DNA from: Achatina immaculata
Taxonomy: Eukaryota > Mollusca > Gastropoda > Stylommatophora > Achatinidae
Direction: 5' to 3'
DNA: 64,000 bases
Assembly (NCBI GenBank): GCA_009760885.1
Contig: CM019703.1
Span: 10,542,959-10,606,958, forward strand
The translations under genes were made by a program, and so were the position numbers. Of this stretch, positions 11,480-23,030 are shown in pieces. Under the pieces are notes generated by a model. The model was not told the DNA's origin, made no database searches, and saw only the letters and a list, made by a program, of their open reading frames with translations. Position 1 is the first letter of the stretch. Each line of letters starts with the position of its first letter.

Positions 11480-12050
11480 TGTTTCAATCAATTTTGGTTG
11501 CACGAAACACGACAGAGTAAGTACACAGGTCGATATGTGTTAGCGACGTAATCGTCAAACATTTATGTGACGCCATTAAAAAAGAAAAAAATGTCGCCTC
11601 CACTAACGACTGAGCAGAAAACTCGAGCTGTTGAATGGTTTCTGCAAACAAATTCCGTTGTCACAGTCCAGCGCAGGTTCGAAAACCAGTACAAATGCAA
11701 GGAAGCACGAGCAAGGAGTAAGTTGGGAGATGTTGGTAAAGCAGTTTCGAGAAAGTGAGAACGTAACAGGCAAGGAAAAGAGGTGGCAGCATATCACGTG
11801 CTCGCACGCCAGAAACTGTTGAGAACATTTCGTGCGAGTGAAATCTCATCTCCTACACTGAAGTCTGTGCGACAGTTAGCGCAGAAAATGGGGGTACTAG
11901 CTACGACAGCCCAGTGCATACTTAGAACCAATCTACGCATGCATCCGTACAAGATCCATGTCTTCCAATCTCTGACAACTGCGAGCCGAAGAAATGCAAC
12001 AAACGTAATAAAACCGCACCATATAACGGCGAAATAACTGCCAAGGCAGG
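11480..12050 (+). pseudogene. Mariner/Tc-type transposase N-terminal remnant
   Basis: Begins near acagggtgtttcaatcaatt, which resembles a DNA-transposon terminus. Frames then give TTEQKTRAVEWFLQTNSVVT, VQRRFENQYKCKEARARSKLG and, after small frameshifts, KQFRESENVTGK, RTPETVENI-like sequence and KSVRQLAQKMGVLATTAQCILR. This order (a first helix-turn-helix, a linker, then 'SVR-LA---G-S--T--RIL') is the paired-like DNA-binding half of many mariner/Tc-related transposases. The catalytic half is absent after about 12040, so the copy is dead and 3'-truncated. Confidence 0.65.
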
Positions 12051-12189
12051 TCACCAGTGTTTAATTAATGGGACATCCATCTAACCCTTGTCTTGCCTAT
12101 TCTTGTCTCCTTTATCGTGTACTTTTTGTTTAGTGTTGAGAGGACAGACAGACTTCCGTACAAAACTCTGCAGTAGTTTGCTTGGTATA

Positions 12190-12241
12190 TGTAGACAGAC
12201 AGACAGACAGACAGACGGACGGACAGACAGACAGATAGATA
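12190..12241. repeat. (ACAG)n microsatellite
   Basis: About twelve GACA/GACG tetramers. Confidence 0.95.
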
Positions 12242-12249
12242 TTAAGTTA

Positions 12250-12410
12250 TAATGCCAGACTACTGTAACTCTAGTGTGGATGCTGTTAATGTGTCTAGCA
12301 AATTATAGAGTTTTTTTTAAGAAACCACATAGCATGAGTGGGGACCACAAACATTTTTTTGTTGCTGCGGGGCAGATGTAGCATGCGGACCAAGGACTGT
12401 TTGTATACTG
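12250..12410. repeat. Interspersed repeat shared with 21690-21790
   Basis: The string tactgtaactct-agtgt, then gctgttaatgtg-ctagcaaatta and ttttttaa-gaaaccac is closely paralleled at 21690-21785. The two loci are copies of one unclassified element, perhaps a hAT-like non-autonomous transposon. Confidence 0.55.
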
Positions 12411-12481
12411 TATAAAGGAATGTTAAGGTTTCTGTTATTTCCACCATCCACCTCCTGAGTTTTATCACTTTAAACAGAACA

Positions 12482-12541
12482 TATAAACTAGGAGAAAAGT
12501 AGCAACAGCTTTATTACCTAATTTACTAAATTACTGTGTGT
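12482..12541 (-). repeat. Short fragment resembling the Penelope terminal repeat
   Basis: ataaactaggagaaaagtag followed by caacagctttattac resembles 54782-54815 in the Penelope-like element. Only about 50 bp are alike, so this is a tentative assignment. Confidence 0.4.
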
Positions 12542-13194
12542 TAAAACAGAGTAAAGATGTTTCTTTTCTTTCCTCCCCGAAACTTCCACGACACACCTTG
12601 CCGACCTTCCGAGTTACACCTGTTGGAAATCGCTGCTTCAAAAGTCCGTATCAGCAGTTTCAAGGGTTAATTTAAGAATGCCAGACCTGAATTTGTTAAC
12701 TCTATCTGGACGTTTACTAGAAATGACTAGACCACCAGCAGCACTATTCCTACCAGCCAAAAAAAAAAAAAGATACGAAAACGTAAAAGGGGGGGGGGGG
12801 GCGCCGCGCTCGTAAATCGCAGAAAAAGCAATGACAGCTCAATACACTATACACAGTACCGTCGCTGCATTATTTAACATGTAGATGTTCACATTAAATA
12901 ATAATAACAACAACAATAATAATCGCCAGTGTGAATTACTAAACAAATCCATAGCTGGCAGACCATAAACACAATATACACATTACGGCCTCAAACGTTC
13001 TATACAGCTACCCGTCCAAGTTACATGGTATCATGCTACGCTAAACAAAGCACTGACTTGAGCTATGTATGATCTGTCAGTAGCGGATATGCTTCTGAGA
13101 AAATCTGTGAAATTTTAATGCCACAATTTGGGCTAAGTAACATAACTGTTGTCTAGAAAACATTCTCTCTGTGCGATTATGAACACTTTTTCCT
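12542..13194. other. No recognised gene; one G13 tract
   Basis: Contains an A-rich run and a 13-base poly-G at 12789-12801 followed by a GC-rich hexamer. No gene seen. Confidence 0.45.
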
Positions 13195-13525
13195 GACAGA
13201 AAGACGCTGTACGTTGTGGCAGTCGGCGATCCACAGCTGACATGCTAGCTGACCAAGACCTTGTCCCTCCTCTCCTCTAGTGTCCCCCCCCCCAGTAACT
13301 GGCCTAGCCTGGTTAAGGAGACAAGGATCGCCGTAGTCCCCGTGGCAGTGGAGTCTGCTGAAGAAGAATTGCACACCCCATGCCTTTTACTTCCACTTAC
13401 GGGCTGAAAAAAAAAACAAAACAATCGACATAACTCGCTCGCAAGCCGAAACGGTGCTGTGCTTCAACATCTCCACAGCATCGGTTGCAAGGAACACCAG
13501 CTCGCAGTTCCAAGAAGAAGAAGAA
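13195..13525 (-). repeat. SINE-like repeat, copy 2
   Basis: Minus-strand copy of the 300-bp family: on the + strand one reads ctgaccaagaccttgtccct, cagtaactggcctagcctgg, gtggagtctgctgaagaaga, and caacatctccacagcatcgg before an (AAG)n run. The consensus TTACTGGGG has become a C-run on this strand. Confidence 0.78.
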
Positions 13526-14228
13526 GATGTTTTTAATGATATTCTGACACATCACTATTAATTATCACACAATAAATGCCACGATTTTTTAAACATTAAT
13601 GTCTTGTCTTCATCTCTTGTCACTGAATAAGATTTTTTTTCTCCCCAAGGGTGAGACAGACAGATGTCTTACAAGTCTTCTTCTTGGAACTGCGAGCTAT
13701 GATAAAGAACACTTGCAAAAGACTTCACCATGGTTTTTCTCAGACAGCCACACAAGGACTGAGAAGAGTTGGCGAAAAGACTGTCAAGTGGACACCGACT
13801 CTATAAGCAAAGCCCATTTAAGGAGTAAAGGAAGGGTAAACATGAAGCGCGGGGGAGGGAGGGAGGGAGGAGACACAGCTTCTAGTCGCTACGGCCCGAT
13901 TATGAAAAAACTATTGATAGAATCATACATGTGAGGCACTGCGCACCATCGTCAAGTTTTTTTCCCTTCAAGCAAGCAAAATAAAGAAAAAAAAATGTTT
14001 AAAAAAGTACGACTGTAGAAGAAGAAGAAGAATTTTTTTTTAATGGCCAAATTGGAACACCTAGTGACAAGAGGAAAACTGTAGGGAAAATGGAACAGAA
14101 GAAGACAAAGAAACAACATACCTGATGAACTAAAAGTGACACAGAGCACGGCCCAATACACATCTTACAGAAAGAGCAAGGGTTAGATGGTTGTGGAAAT
14201 CAATGACGACCAACGCCTGATTGGCATG
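13526..14228. other. No recognised gene
   Basis: A 111-codon frame at 13599-13934 ends in a GGGA-repeat region and has no recognisable domain. Confidence 0.4.
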
Positions 14229-14366
14229 GATGAGAAAGAGATAGAGAGAAAGACAGATAGAGAAAGAGAGAGACAGAGATAGAGGCAGGCAGACAGACAG
14301 AGAAAGAGAGGCAGACAGACAGAGAAAGAGAGAGAGAGAGACAGAGAAAGAGAAAGACAGAGACAG
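14229..14366. repeat. GA-rich low-complexity tract
   Basis: About 140 bases of GAGA/GACAGA/GAAAGA mixtures, polypurine on the + strand. Confidence 0.92.
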
Positions 14367-15289
14367 ATTCTGAAAAAAAGCGTAAATGGTTTGTATCAGT
14401 ATGACCAAAATCATAATCTTTGTTCTAAACATACATACCAACACATCTTGTTCCCCCGTGCTAAATTCACAACTCCCGTATCGTGAATGCCAGAGTAAGA
14501 CCATATGCTTGTTTTAATCGATTACTTCTACATGGGCGCAAACATCGATACGATGGTGAATTCGTGTGTAAAAAACGTTCCCCACACAACACATGTGAAC
14601 ATCATTTGTACTAATCCACTAACTCTTCCCCTTCTACACGCCTCCAAATTCGGGGAAAGAAAGTCAGTTCTGACAGACCCAAGGGCGTCTAAAACATAGC
14701 AAATCTAACAAGGCTGTCCAGCATGCAAACTACTGTCCCAATAACAGTCAAGTCTATCTTATCACGGCATGCCACAAATCAATCGCAAGGTTTTAAATGA
14801 CGCGATACCGATAGGAAGACTATATCGCACGGAACATTTAGAGCGGTTCTCAACATTTTCCGGCCCAGTCACTACCTCTGATGTTGTTCTCTGAAGACAT
14901 ATATGGAAGGACCAAGACGGGAACTAACACCTTACCAAACAAACAAAGGAGATGCACAATACAGGGAAATCTAAAACGAAACGAGAAAGACATTGTTTGG
15001 GGTATCCCGACTTGCTCATAGCAGGATTGGCTAGGGAACCTTTGTTGATGCATTATGTTCCACTGGGAGTACAGAGGATATGATGATGAAACAAATGAAG
15101 CTGAACGAGACAGCGGTCAGCGACCCCTTTAGCGTCAGGGTTCAGGAACCAAAGAATCTTTTTTTTTTTTCTTACCTCTCAGTGTTTTCCTTGAAACCAG
15201 TAGAGTTGGACGCAAATGTACAGTGTAAGATACTCTGCTGGTATCAGTTTTACAGCATTTACCATCACAGTTATCCCACACCTTGAAAA
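14367..15289. other. No recognised gene
   Basis: AT-rich with no feature I can support. Confidence 0.4.
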
Positions 15290-15435
15290 CACAGTAACGA
15301 AAGTTGATAGGTGTATATTTCAATTTTACAAAAAGATAGAAAGTGTGAGGAAAGTGGGCAAAAAACAAGAGCATCAGAAAGCAAACTTACAACAATCCAA
15401 TATTTCGACAAAAGCCTTTTTCAAGGATCACAAAC
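15290..15435 (-). repeat. Terminal-repeat-like element, inverted arm
   Basis: Read on the minus strand this gives tgatccttgaaaaaggcttt, then tcgaaatattggattg, and further on tgcccactttcctcacac. The same order of landmarks appears in + orientation at 15485-15790, 36705-36890 and 62120-62310. The stem-like ggc-tttt-gtc followed by GAAAT resembles the hammerhead-like block of Penelope pseudo-LTRs. Confidence 0.55.
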
Positions 15436-15484
15436 CTTTGTGTCCATCTTTCTTACTAGGAGGAGATCAATAAAAGCTATTTTT

Positions 15485-15790
15485 CATCTATTTCTCATGT
15501 TTCTCTTTCATGTTTTTATCTGTTGTGTTGTTTTTGTTTGTGATCCTTGAAAATGGATGTTTTTCATCTGCAAATGGATGCATCAGCGGCAGGCCATCTT
15601 GCTTACAACCGAGAGGCCTACAGGAGTGCTGTTTGGGAGGCAAAGTTCCGCAAGGGACATGCATATGAATGTGCTCGTCTTTCTTTCTGTCATTCTTGTT
15701 TCTGCCCACTTTCCTCACTCTTTCTATCTTTTGTGTGTGTGTGTGTGTGTAAAACTGAACCACACACCTTCATCTACTTTCATTATTGGA
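15485..15790 (+). repeat. Terminal-repeat-like element, direct arm
   Basis: Same family as 15290-15435 but in the opposite orientation, giving a head-to-head inverted pair. It starts with catgtttttatctgttgtg and tttgtgatccttgaaaa, is interrupted by a LINE fragment (15568-15670), then resumes with cattcttgtttctgcccact and a (TG)n run. Confidence 0.55.
15568..15670 (+). pseudogene. LINE 3'-end fragment inside the repeat
   Basis: ctgcaaatggatgcatcagc through cttacaacc-agaggcct to aagttccgcaagggacatgc closely matches the last ~100 bp of the LINE remnant at 28552-28935 (frame DASAAGHLAYN). It is embedded between the two parts of the 15485-15790 repeat. Confidence 0.7.
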
Positions 15791-15995
15791 ACTAGCTTTA
15801 TAGTAGTCGTCATTTCTCTTGAAAACAGAGTAATCTGACTGAGTGAAAAGGGGTCTTAATGCGAAGGCGAACAGAAGTCGGGTGTGTCTGGGCTTTGGAA
15901 GGCGCATAAAAAAAAAACTCAATCAGCGTGAACAACGAAGATGAGGAAATATAAGACTGAAACACAATACCTGAATTTCACCTGCAAAAGTCATA

Positions 15996-16375
15996 TAATC
16001 AGAAGAAAAGCGTGATTAAAATCCTACAGGAAGCCACAAACACCACCACATGATGACCATCACATGCTAAGCAGAAAGGAACAAGTCATCACTTTCCATC
16101 TCTGAACAAGACACAGCCGACTCCGAAGCCATATGTATACAAAGTTTAAGGCTGGTACTACTACTCTTTGCCCAGGTGCCTCAAACTGTGGAACATATCC
16201 TACAAAACTGCACGAACTATGAAACACTGAGGAGTAATTACTGGCCCAGTGAAACCAGCAAAAAAGATATGCTCTACGGTTCCATATATGAATTACAAAA
16301 AAAAACAAAAACAGTGAAATTTATCCAAGAGACAGGACTGCAGATATAAACAGACAATGCGTACGAAGAAGAAGC
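15996..16375 (+). pseudogene. I/Nimb-like LINE 3' fragment
   Basis: About 380 bp closely matching the end of the larger LINE at 50348-50725: frames contain KPQTPPHDDHHMLSRKEQV, then QVPQTVEHILQNCTNYETL, and end near FIQETGLQI. It finishes in a GAA repeat, as the larger copy does. A classic 5'-truncated retrotransposition product; several indels break the frame. Confidence 0.85.
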
Positions 16376-17799
16376 AGAGAACAGCAGCAGCAGTAACTTG
16401 TACAACAGCCCAACCTTGTCTTGTCTTGTCTCCTTCCTTCTTGATAAGACTTGGTGATTTTCTTCGTCTAATGCTCCTGCACTGTCGGCCTTACCTTGTT
16501 TCCTAACATTCATACAACAGCAAAGTACGGAATAATAATAATAATAATAATAGGTAGGACTAGCCTCCAAATCTTACTCTTTAATTTCCCGCTATGCCGG
16601 CTACCTGTTCGGTAAAATGAAAGAACTATAAGAATAAATAGGCATCGCAGAAAACAGTTTCAAATTTGAACAGTAACCGCAGAGAAAAAAACTAATGGAA
16701 ACATCTAACTGAAGCTATTCGATAGGGTTAACGAGCAAAACAGCTAACATATCTCAGTAACTGAAAAAACAAAATAATTTGTGTTTAAAAATGTATACAA
16801 GCTTAAACGTTCAGATACGAAACACAAAAGAAATGAAAATATATTATAAATTTACTCTTACAACAGAAAATCTATGCGACGTCGCCGGGGCGTCGGGGCT
16901 GCAGATTTAGCATGAGCAACTTTCCTCGAACGCTGAAAACGAAGACTCATCTTACAAACTCAGGGACATCAGCGACTCGAGAAAATAATTCACACAAAAG
17001 CTTACTGAGTATACGTTATCCCTTAGCTCACCAAGTCAAGGAAGCGATTTCGGTACAATGGGCTATTTGAAAGGAAGGGTTAATATTCTTGCCAACTAGT
17101 CTTTAAAACTACGATCCATCTATCTTTAATCATTTTTGCCAATGTAACGGTCACCCTAACTGCCGCATGCCACCCTTATAAAAGAGCAAATCTAACCAAA
17201 AGTGCAGGACTGGAAGACTGGCTTATATATTTTTCACTCTGGTCCTCGAGTTTGTGTTAACGCTTTGTTACCCTCACTAATAATCTCGGCGCGTGCTCTA
17301 TAGCTGTGCTATTAGCTAATGTTAAAAAGAAAGGATCACGCACTACGCGTTAACATTTCTTGTGAATCGTGCTGTCGTCTGTCGCTATATGTGACAGTAA
17401 AATTGCCAGGCACGAACGTATTGTTACTTTACACATCAGGACTACTTTTATAATGCAAAGCACTGTCACAGCCAATATTCTCACAGCAGTAGGTGGTATC
17501 GTTGAATGTATATGTAACTACGACAGTGCTCTAATGAAGATCTGGTAACACAGGAACAGTATCGTATGGGGAGCAGATAGTATGGTTGCTTTCTTTAATT
17601 TCCAGAGCACGCTCAAGAAGAAGACTCTGACATCATAGAGGGCATTTCCTTCCACCTGATAAATCTGTCGCCTACGCCACTAGAGACTGCAGCCATTAGC
17701 ACCTTATGAAAGCTGAACAATCTTGGCCTGGTTTCATTCGCTAGTTCCATATGGCACCATCATTCATCTAACGCTGTTCTCTTCGTTTTCCACAGCCAC
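16376..17799. other. No recognised gene; short (ATA)n at 16530-16552
   Basis: AT-rich sequence with one trinucleotide microsatellite and no recognisable coding frame. Confidence 0.45.
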
Positions 17800-18840
17800 A
17801 ATCAGTTCGGCCACTGCAGTCTAGATCTGTAGCTGAATGTATGGGGCTGCCGATAAAACTATGGTCTTCATTCTGGCTGAGCCTTTGAAGTCACAACGTC
17901 AAGCATGCGAATGGAAATTGAGGCTGTGTCGGCAGCAATGGAAAGGTTGGTTGCTCATGATGTGGTTAATGGTGTCATTGTGACGGATTCACAGAGTATG
18001 CTTCGTAAGACTGAGAAGAATTTGCTTCGCAAAGAATGGGTTCAACTGTTAAGCCATTCAGCTGTGACAAGCCTAACGTGGCTTTACTGTGCAGGACATG
18101 CGGGAGTACATGGCAGTGATGTGGCAGACAGACTTGCTGGACGGGCTAAAATAAACGCCAGACTGTAAGTGGACAAGAGGGACACTGCTAGGGCCGTACT
18201 GGACAGACTGCGGGAAAATAAAAAACAATGTAGCTATGAGGAGACTGCTGGAGCTAGGACAAATTAAAGTTGCTGGCAGGAAATCCAAACTGTGTGGCAG
18301 AAAACGCATCGGAAACAACCAATATTCGACAGGTACTATTAGCTAACACACTCCTGGATGGATGCTGTGGCTTGCGGCGGAGCATATACGGGGCTGTCCC
18401 GAATGCAGTGAAGCCGGTGTCTGAATTCTGAACTTTATTCGGCCTAATGAACTTCAGACGGACCTGCCAAGTGGGAAAAGGAACATCAAAGTTATGAAAG
18501 AAATGACTCCCACCACCAAATGGACAGAGAAGAACAAGTCCAAGACCTTCAGAGTTTCGCACTGGCCACAGCTGTTTGAGATATCAGATATATAACAAGA
18601 TGAGGATAAGCACAACTGATGAATGTACATATGACACTGGGGAAAAAAATGACAGCCCAGCACCTGCTGCGAGACTGCCCTGTATATGATATGCAAAGAA
18701 GGTGCAGATGGTCATCACCAGCACCAATCCAGGCCAATCTACGCGGCGACGTCGACAGCCTAAGACAGGCTGGTCTCTTTTGGGATACCCAATTCGACGT
18801 TTGAGAATCTTCAAAGAAGAATGGACGCCAAATAATGAAG
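17800..18840 (+). pseudogene. LINE RNase H and C-terminal remnant
   Basis: The frame from about 17890 reads VTTSSMRMEIEAVSAAMERL, VIVTDSQSMLRK and WLYCAGHAGVHGSDVADRLA. These correspond to the E, D and H/D active-site regions of an RNase H domain, which degrades RNA in RNA-DNA hybrids during element replication. After a stop at 18166-18168 it continues with RDTARAVLDRLRENK and then many stops. At 18610-18800 a frame gives MTAQHLLRDCPVYD and SLRQAGLFWDTQF, the Cys-His tail typical of I-clade LINEs. Several stops and frameshifts mark an old copy. A domesticated RNase H gene is unlikely given these breaks. Confidence 0.72.
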
Positions 18841-19869
18841 TTCTCTACACTGTTACAACAACAGGTTATCATTCATCAGTTATTGCGCCGTCAGTCTGCT
18901 ACCATCCATTTCACACTTCAAGGCTGCACAAGAAAGTGCACGTTCACAACCACGCACTGGAGACTTCTGCTAATAAAACAAAGGAACTTACATTATATGT
19001 GGAACTTTCAGTTTTTTAAAGAACCATTGTTCATAGTACCGCAGACAAGAATACATGTTATCTCCCAATGCTTTATGATTTATCTATCAAACTAAACAAA
19101 ATAAAACCACAGGAGTATACTAAGTATCCCTGACAGCTGGTCAGGAATCGATAAGAGCAGATCGAAGATAGTTATAACGAATGCAAATACAGGACACATT
19201 AACAGCGGTTTCAGGTCGCAAGTGGGCCGTTTCGTTGGCTGTATCGACGTATCACTGAAGATACGATAAAATGATAGCTCGTCGCAACAGACTGAAGGTT
19301 TTACCCAAGTTAATGGCCTACTGAATATTGCTGTCTGGATGTACAGAAGTATTACTGTATCCACTTCGTGTGTGACCAAATTCTGGACACAGTTATAGGG
19401 TTAAATTTGGAATCACTGCCTCATTGTATTCTTGAGGCTAAAAGCGCATACAAGGATGTTTGCTATAAAAACAGCGGAACTTTCGACTGTCTGCCATAAC
19501 TACACTTTGTATCACTACGCGTACACAATATATTGTAGAAAACGTGGGTTACTTTAGATATGAAGGAGAGACAGTAGTCCAAAATTTTAATTCAGCAAAC
19601 TTTGGAGGCTGAAAACCCACATGTACACTTCATATAATATAGACAATGCTCAGCTTCAGTTCGGTATTGGGTGCAAAGGACCATCAGCTCAACAGCTAAA
19701 GTTATCCATCCATTCATCCATCACCCTCTTCCCCCAACCCTGTATTTTAAAAAGCATCGACCACATCTTTCTCAGAATCCATCAAGAATATTTTCCGTTA
19801 AACCTGAGGTCCTAATATTGTGTGAATGTGCTTGATGGTTCCTCTTACATCCCATATTCATATCTGGGT
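18841..19869. other. No recognised gene
   Basis: Short overlapping frames on both strands without recognisable domains. Confidence 0.4.
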
Positions 19870-20100
19870 CGTAAGGAACTAAGTGGTTAGTGGATCAGTC
19901 TCTCGCAGCGAGAATCTGTCGTTCAAATCCGACCGAGTGCGCCCTAGTCATCAACATGAGAAACTGGTACCTGGTTCTTTCAGAAGCTGTAGAAGGAAAA
20001 GCGGCCAGCCGTGGGTTATGATCATATAATATTATAGTGTGCCTACAAATCAAGAAAACCATGTGCACTAACACCATACTCCCTGTGTGTCTCTAGGTAA
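19870..20100 (+). repeat. tRNA-derived SINE, copy 1
   Basis: Contains an A-box-like agtggttagtggatcagtct and, about 35 bases on, a B-box-like cgttcaaatccga, in the spacing of a tRNA-type pol III promoter. The body then reads gagaaactggtacctggttc and ggaaaagcggccagccgtgg. The region around ctggtacctggtt is shared with the minus-strand copies at 59490-59705 and 59770-60005. Confidence 0.72.
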
Positions 20101-20235
20101 GTCATGACAAGACTACTTTTTATACATTCACTGTTCTGGACAGACATTTATACCGTCCATTCTAAGTCTTCCATGTGTTCACAAGTTTGACATTTCTGCA
20201 GTCATTTTAAGCTAGTACTAGCTTCTTCAATCTTG

Positions 20236-20545
20236 GATATTCCCCATATCAATTTTATCCCTTGAATTAAGGTAATCAATGGAATCTCTCACATTAAGGA
20301 AATCCCTTGAATTAAAGTAATCAATGGTGTTCCTTGCATTAACGTAATCAGTGGTGTCCCTTGCATTAAGCCAATCAATGGTGTCCCTTGCATTACGATA
20401 ATTAATGGTGTCCCTTGCATCAAGATAATTAATGGTGCCCCTTGTATTAAGATAATTAATGGTGCCCCTTGTATTAAGGTAACCTAAACCAGTGGCTTCC
20501 AACCCTTTATAATTAATGGTGTCCCTTGTATTAAGGTAATCTAAA
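20236..20545. repeat. 27-bp minisatellite
   Basis: About eleven units of the type attaa-gtaatcaatggtgt plus cccttgc, with frequent substitutions and one longer unit that includes accagtggcttccaaccctt. It produces a repetitive minus-strand frame (LNARDTIDY-like), which is not a protein. Confidence 0.88.
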
Positions 20546-20548
20546 CCA

Positions 20549-20740
20549 GTGGCTCCCAACCCTTTAACACCCAAGGACCAATTTTCTTACTATATACAAG
20601 TTGCGGGACCACCAACTGATATGTAATATCCTAATGGCATAAGCCCTTAATTGTTTTTACTCTAGAGATAGCACATAATATCAAATCGATAACACAGCCG
20701 CGGGCCACGTGATATTGCTCCGAAGACCACTTGTAGCAAA
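20549..20740. mobile_element. hAT-like transposon end
   Basis: cagtggctcccaaccctttaa is a typical hAT inverted-repeat start (CAGTGGTTCCCAA type). It is followed by cccaaggaccaattttctta and, further on, gcgggccacgtg. No transposase frame is visible, so this is a non-autonomous or truncated copy. Confidence 0.5.
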
Positions 20741-21540
20741 GTAACAGACTGATTGATGTATGGTTCTTCTCAGACCACAGCTTTCCCCCCTCCCCCTTTC
20801 CCATCCATTTTAAAAACGTGAAGCCTGCTTGCAACATGAATCGACTTTATTTTCAAGCCTCATTTCCCCTTTCAGCTTGTCATTTAGTCATCAATGCTTC
20901 ATTACTGTTGTGAAATTTGTATCAGATGATCTTAAAACTTGATCTAACTTGAAGCTATTATTGTTCCCCCCTTTCCCCCCCCCCCCCCCCGGCGTACTTA
21001 ATTAATTATACAGGTGTGGCCTGAAATAACTGCTTGTTTTAAAAAAAGGAAGAAAAAAAGGGGTGGGGGATGGCTTGTAATGCAGCTATTATTAATCTGA
21101 TCCTGCGTATTCTTGTTTCTTGTCTCTATCTTACTGATGCTGCGAGTAGGATGCTCTCTCCGTGTGTTGCTGTGAAGGAATTAAACAATAAGAATTGTGT
21201 TGAAGTGTGGGGGGAACGCATGGGCCCGAAGTTCAAGGGCCCCAAGCAGCCCGTGGAAATCTATGTATATGAATGTATATGGCGCTTGAGCTTTTCCCAG
21301 GGGCTTCTGGTGCTGTTACAACTGCCCTGAGAGGGAAAGGGGGGGGGGGTTGTGGGTGACAGCGGCTAACCCGCAGTGAAGTTAAAGATGCAGGAAAAGG
21401 CGCAAATGCTTTTCGGCAGACTCAACGAGCCAGGGAGACCGTGACAAGCCCTCCCTTGTTGTCCAGAGTAAGCAAGCACCAACGGAGAGGTGGAAAAGGT
21501 GTCTTCATGGGTAATGTTCGCTGGCTATGACAGCTGCGCT
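20741..21540. other. No recognised gene; C16 and G11 tracts
   Basis: Holds poly-C at 20975-20990 and poly-G at 21339-21349. An 86-codon frame at 21070-21330 lacks recognisable motifs. Confidence 0.4.
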
Positions 21541-21800
21541 CAGGCATGGGCAATCTTTTTTGTTCGCTAGACAAACAAACAGACTTATTTTTTCATCTTC
21601 ACGCGGGCCACACATTTTTTAAATGTCTAATTTACGAACCTTATTGTAGCAAAAAGCACATACTGTAATTAAATTCAATCCAACTGTGTAAGTTAACAAG
21701 ACAGGGTACTGTAACTCTACAGTGTAACCCAGAACTGTTAACGTAGCCAGCAAATTATACGCTTTTTAAAAGAAACTACCTCCTATATCCCCTCAGAAAA
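21541..21800. mobile_element. hAT-like fragment
   Basis: Starts caggcatgggcaatcttttt, followed by acgcgggccacacattttt, in the style of hAT ends with their 'gggccac' subterminal motif. Its second half (21690-21790) matches 12250-12335. No transposase is visible. Confidence 0.42.
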
Positions 21801-22904
21801 GGGGAGATGGCCATAATCAAAATTCAAACTCATGAGTCAAAGAGATCTCCAGCCGCCGTGGCACTAGAGGTCGAAATATACGTGGTTTACCGGTTCTGAG
21901 CTCTGTGATGTCATTATGGTAACAGTGGCCCTGGTTCATTCTTCTCACCGTTTCTTATCGTTTCTCCCCGTGGTCCATGAAAGAATCTGGATTCATCGGA
22001 GTCTTAACTAAGATTTTCAACTAGAGAGTCTTATGAAAGATTTTGGACTAATCAGACTCCATGAAAGAGTTTGGACTTATCGGAGTCAACAGTTTCTGAA
22101 CTAAATGAGAGATTTTTTGACTATTCGGTTGCGTCACCGCCTCAGACTTCGAGGACTGTGGATAAACATGAACGACAACATCTCACGGCTGTGGTCCTTG
22201 GTGACCATTACCAAATTTCATTTTATCGCGTCCATATCAGCTGACGTATACAATGGGTTCCAATGTCGTTTTAGGTACCTTTTTTTTGTGTTGTTGTTAT
22301 ATTTCAACTGTTATCTCCCTTTTCTGACGCGTCCAAGTTTTGCCCCTTTGAATAAAACTGTCAATAAGCTGTTACGCTTAGCCGGTCAATTTGCAAACGG
22401 TGAGTTAAATCCTCTGTCGATATTTCTATTTTGATCACAAACCGGTCCAAATCCAGTTAGTTACTGCACGTTTCTATTAACGAAGTTCGTCATGTCATTC
22501 TGAGTATGAATAATTCTATTGCTTCAGCTACTCCTTTTTTTTTTTTGTAACCCACCTCACAGTCCTATTACTTTTTAATTATCTTGTTCGGTCCTTTGAT
22601 TAAGATGATTTCTGTTCCAAAGAGCAGATCTGTATCCACGATACTCGTTGATAGTTGGCTACATATTCATATTTTAGAGACCCTCTCAGCTCTGGTAGTT
22701 TTATGATCTTGCGCAGACGTATTAAGTTTATCTGCCAGCACAATTTTCTTTTGTGGATGGGGTGAGGTGATGATGGTGGTTGGGTTGGGAAAAGGGGGGG
22801 GGGGGTTGCCGCGGTTCCGATATTAGAAATAATGAAGGTTGGTTAATTATATTATTCTTCCTCTTCAATCTCACTGGGAATGCGACCTGGTGTTTTTTTT
22901 TTTT
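21801..22904. other. No recognised gene; G12 tract at 22794-22805
   Basis: An open frame of 109 codons at 22105-22434 has hydrophobic stretches but no recognised family. Considered unsupported. Confidence 0.35.
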
Positions 22905-23030
22905 TTTGTTACAGCCGATGCCGTGAAGATGTTCAGGCACAACGTCGTGTCGGCTTTGGAGCGGGTTATGGCGTCTATTTTTTGCCACCGCTGAGAGAAA
23001 CTAACAAGCAAGGGATGTGCGATGCTTCTT
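22905..23030 (+). repeat. SINE-like repeat, copy 3 (partial)
   Basis: Shows cagccgatgccgtgaagatg, ggagcgggttatggcgtcta and caagggatgtgcgatgcttc of the 300-bp family, then loses similarity after about 23050. Confidence 0.68.

Noticed and set aside
17905..18168. Stand-alone cellular RNase H gene
   Set aside because: The frame is broken on both sides and is followed by a LINE-type Cys-His tail, so it is retrotransposon debris.
19870..20100. Functional tRNA gene
   Set aside because: A- and B-box-like strings are present but no cloverleaf can be drawn and the body is shared with other SINE copies.
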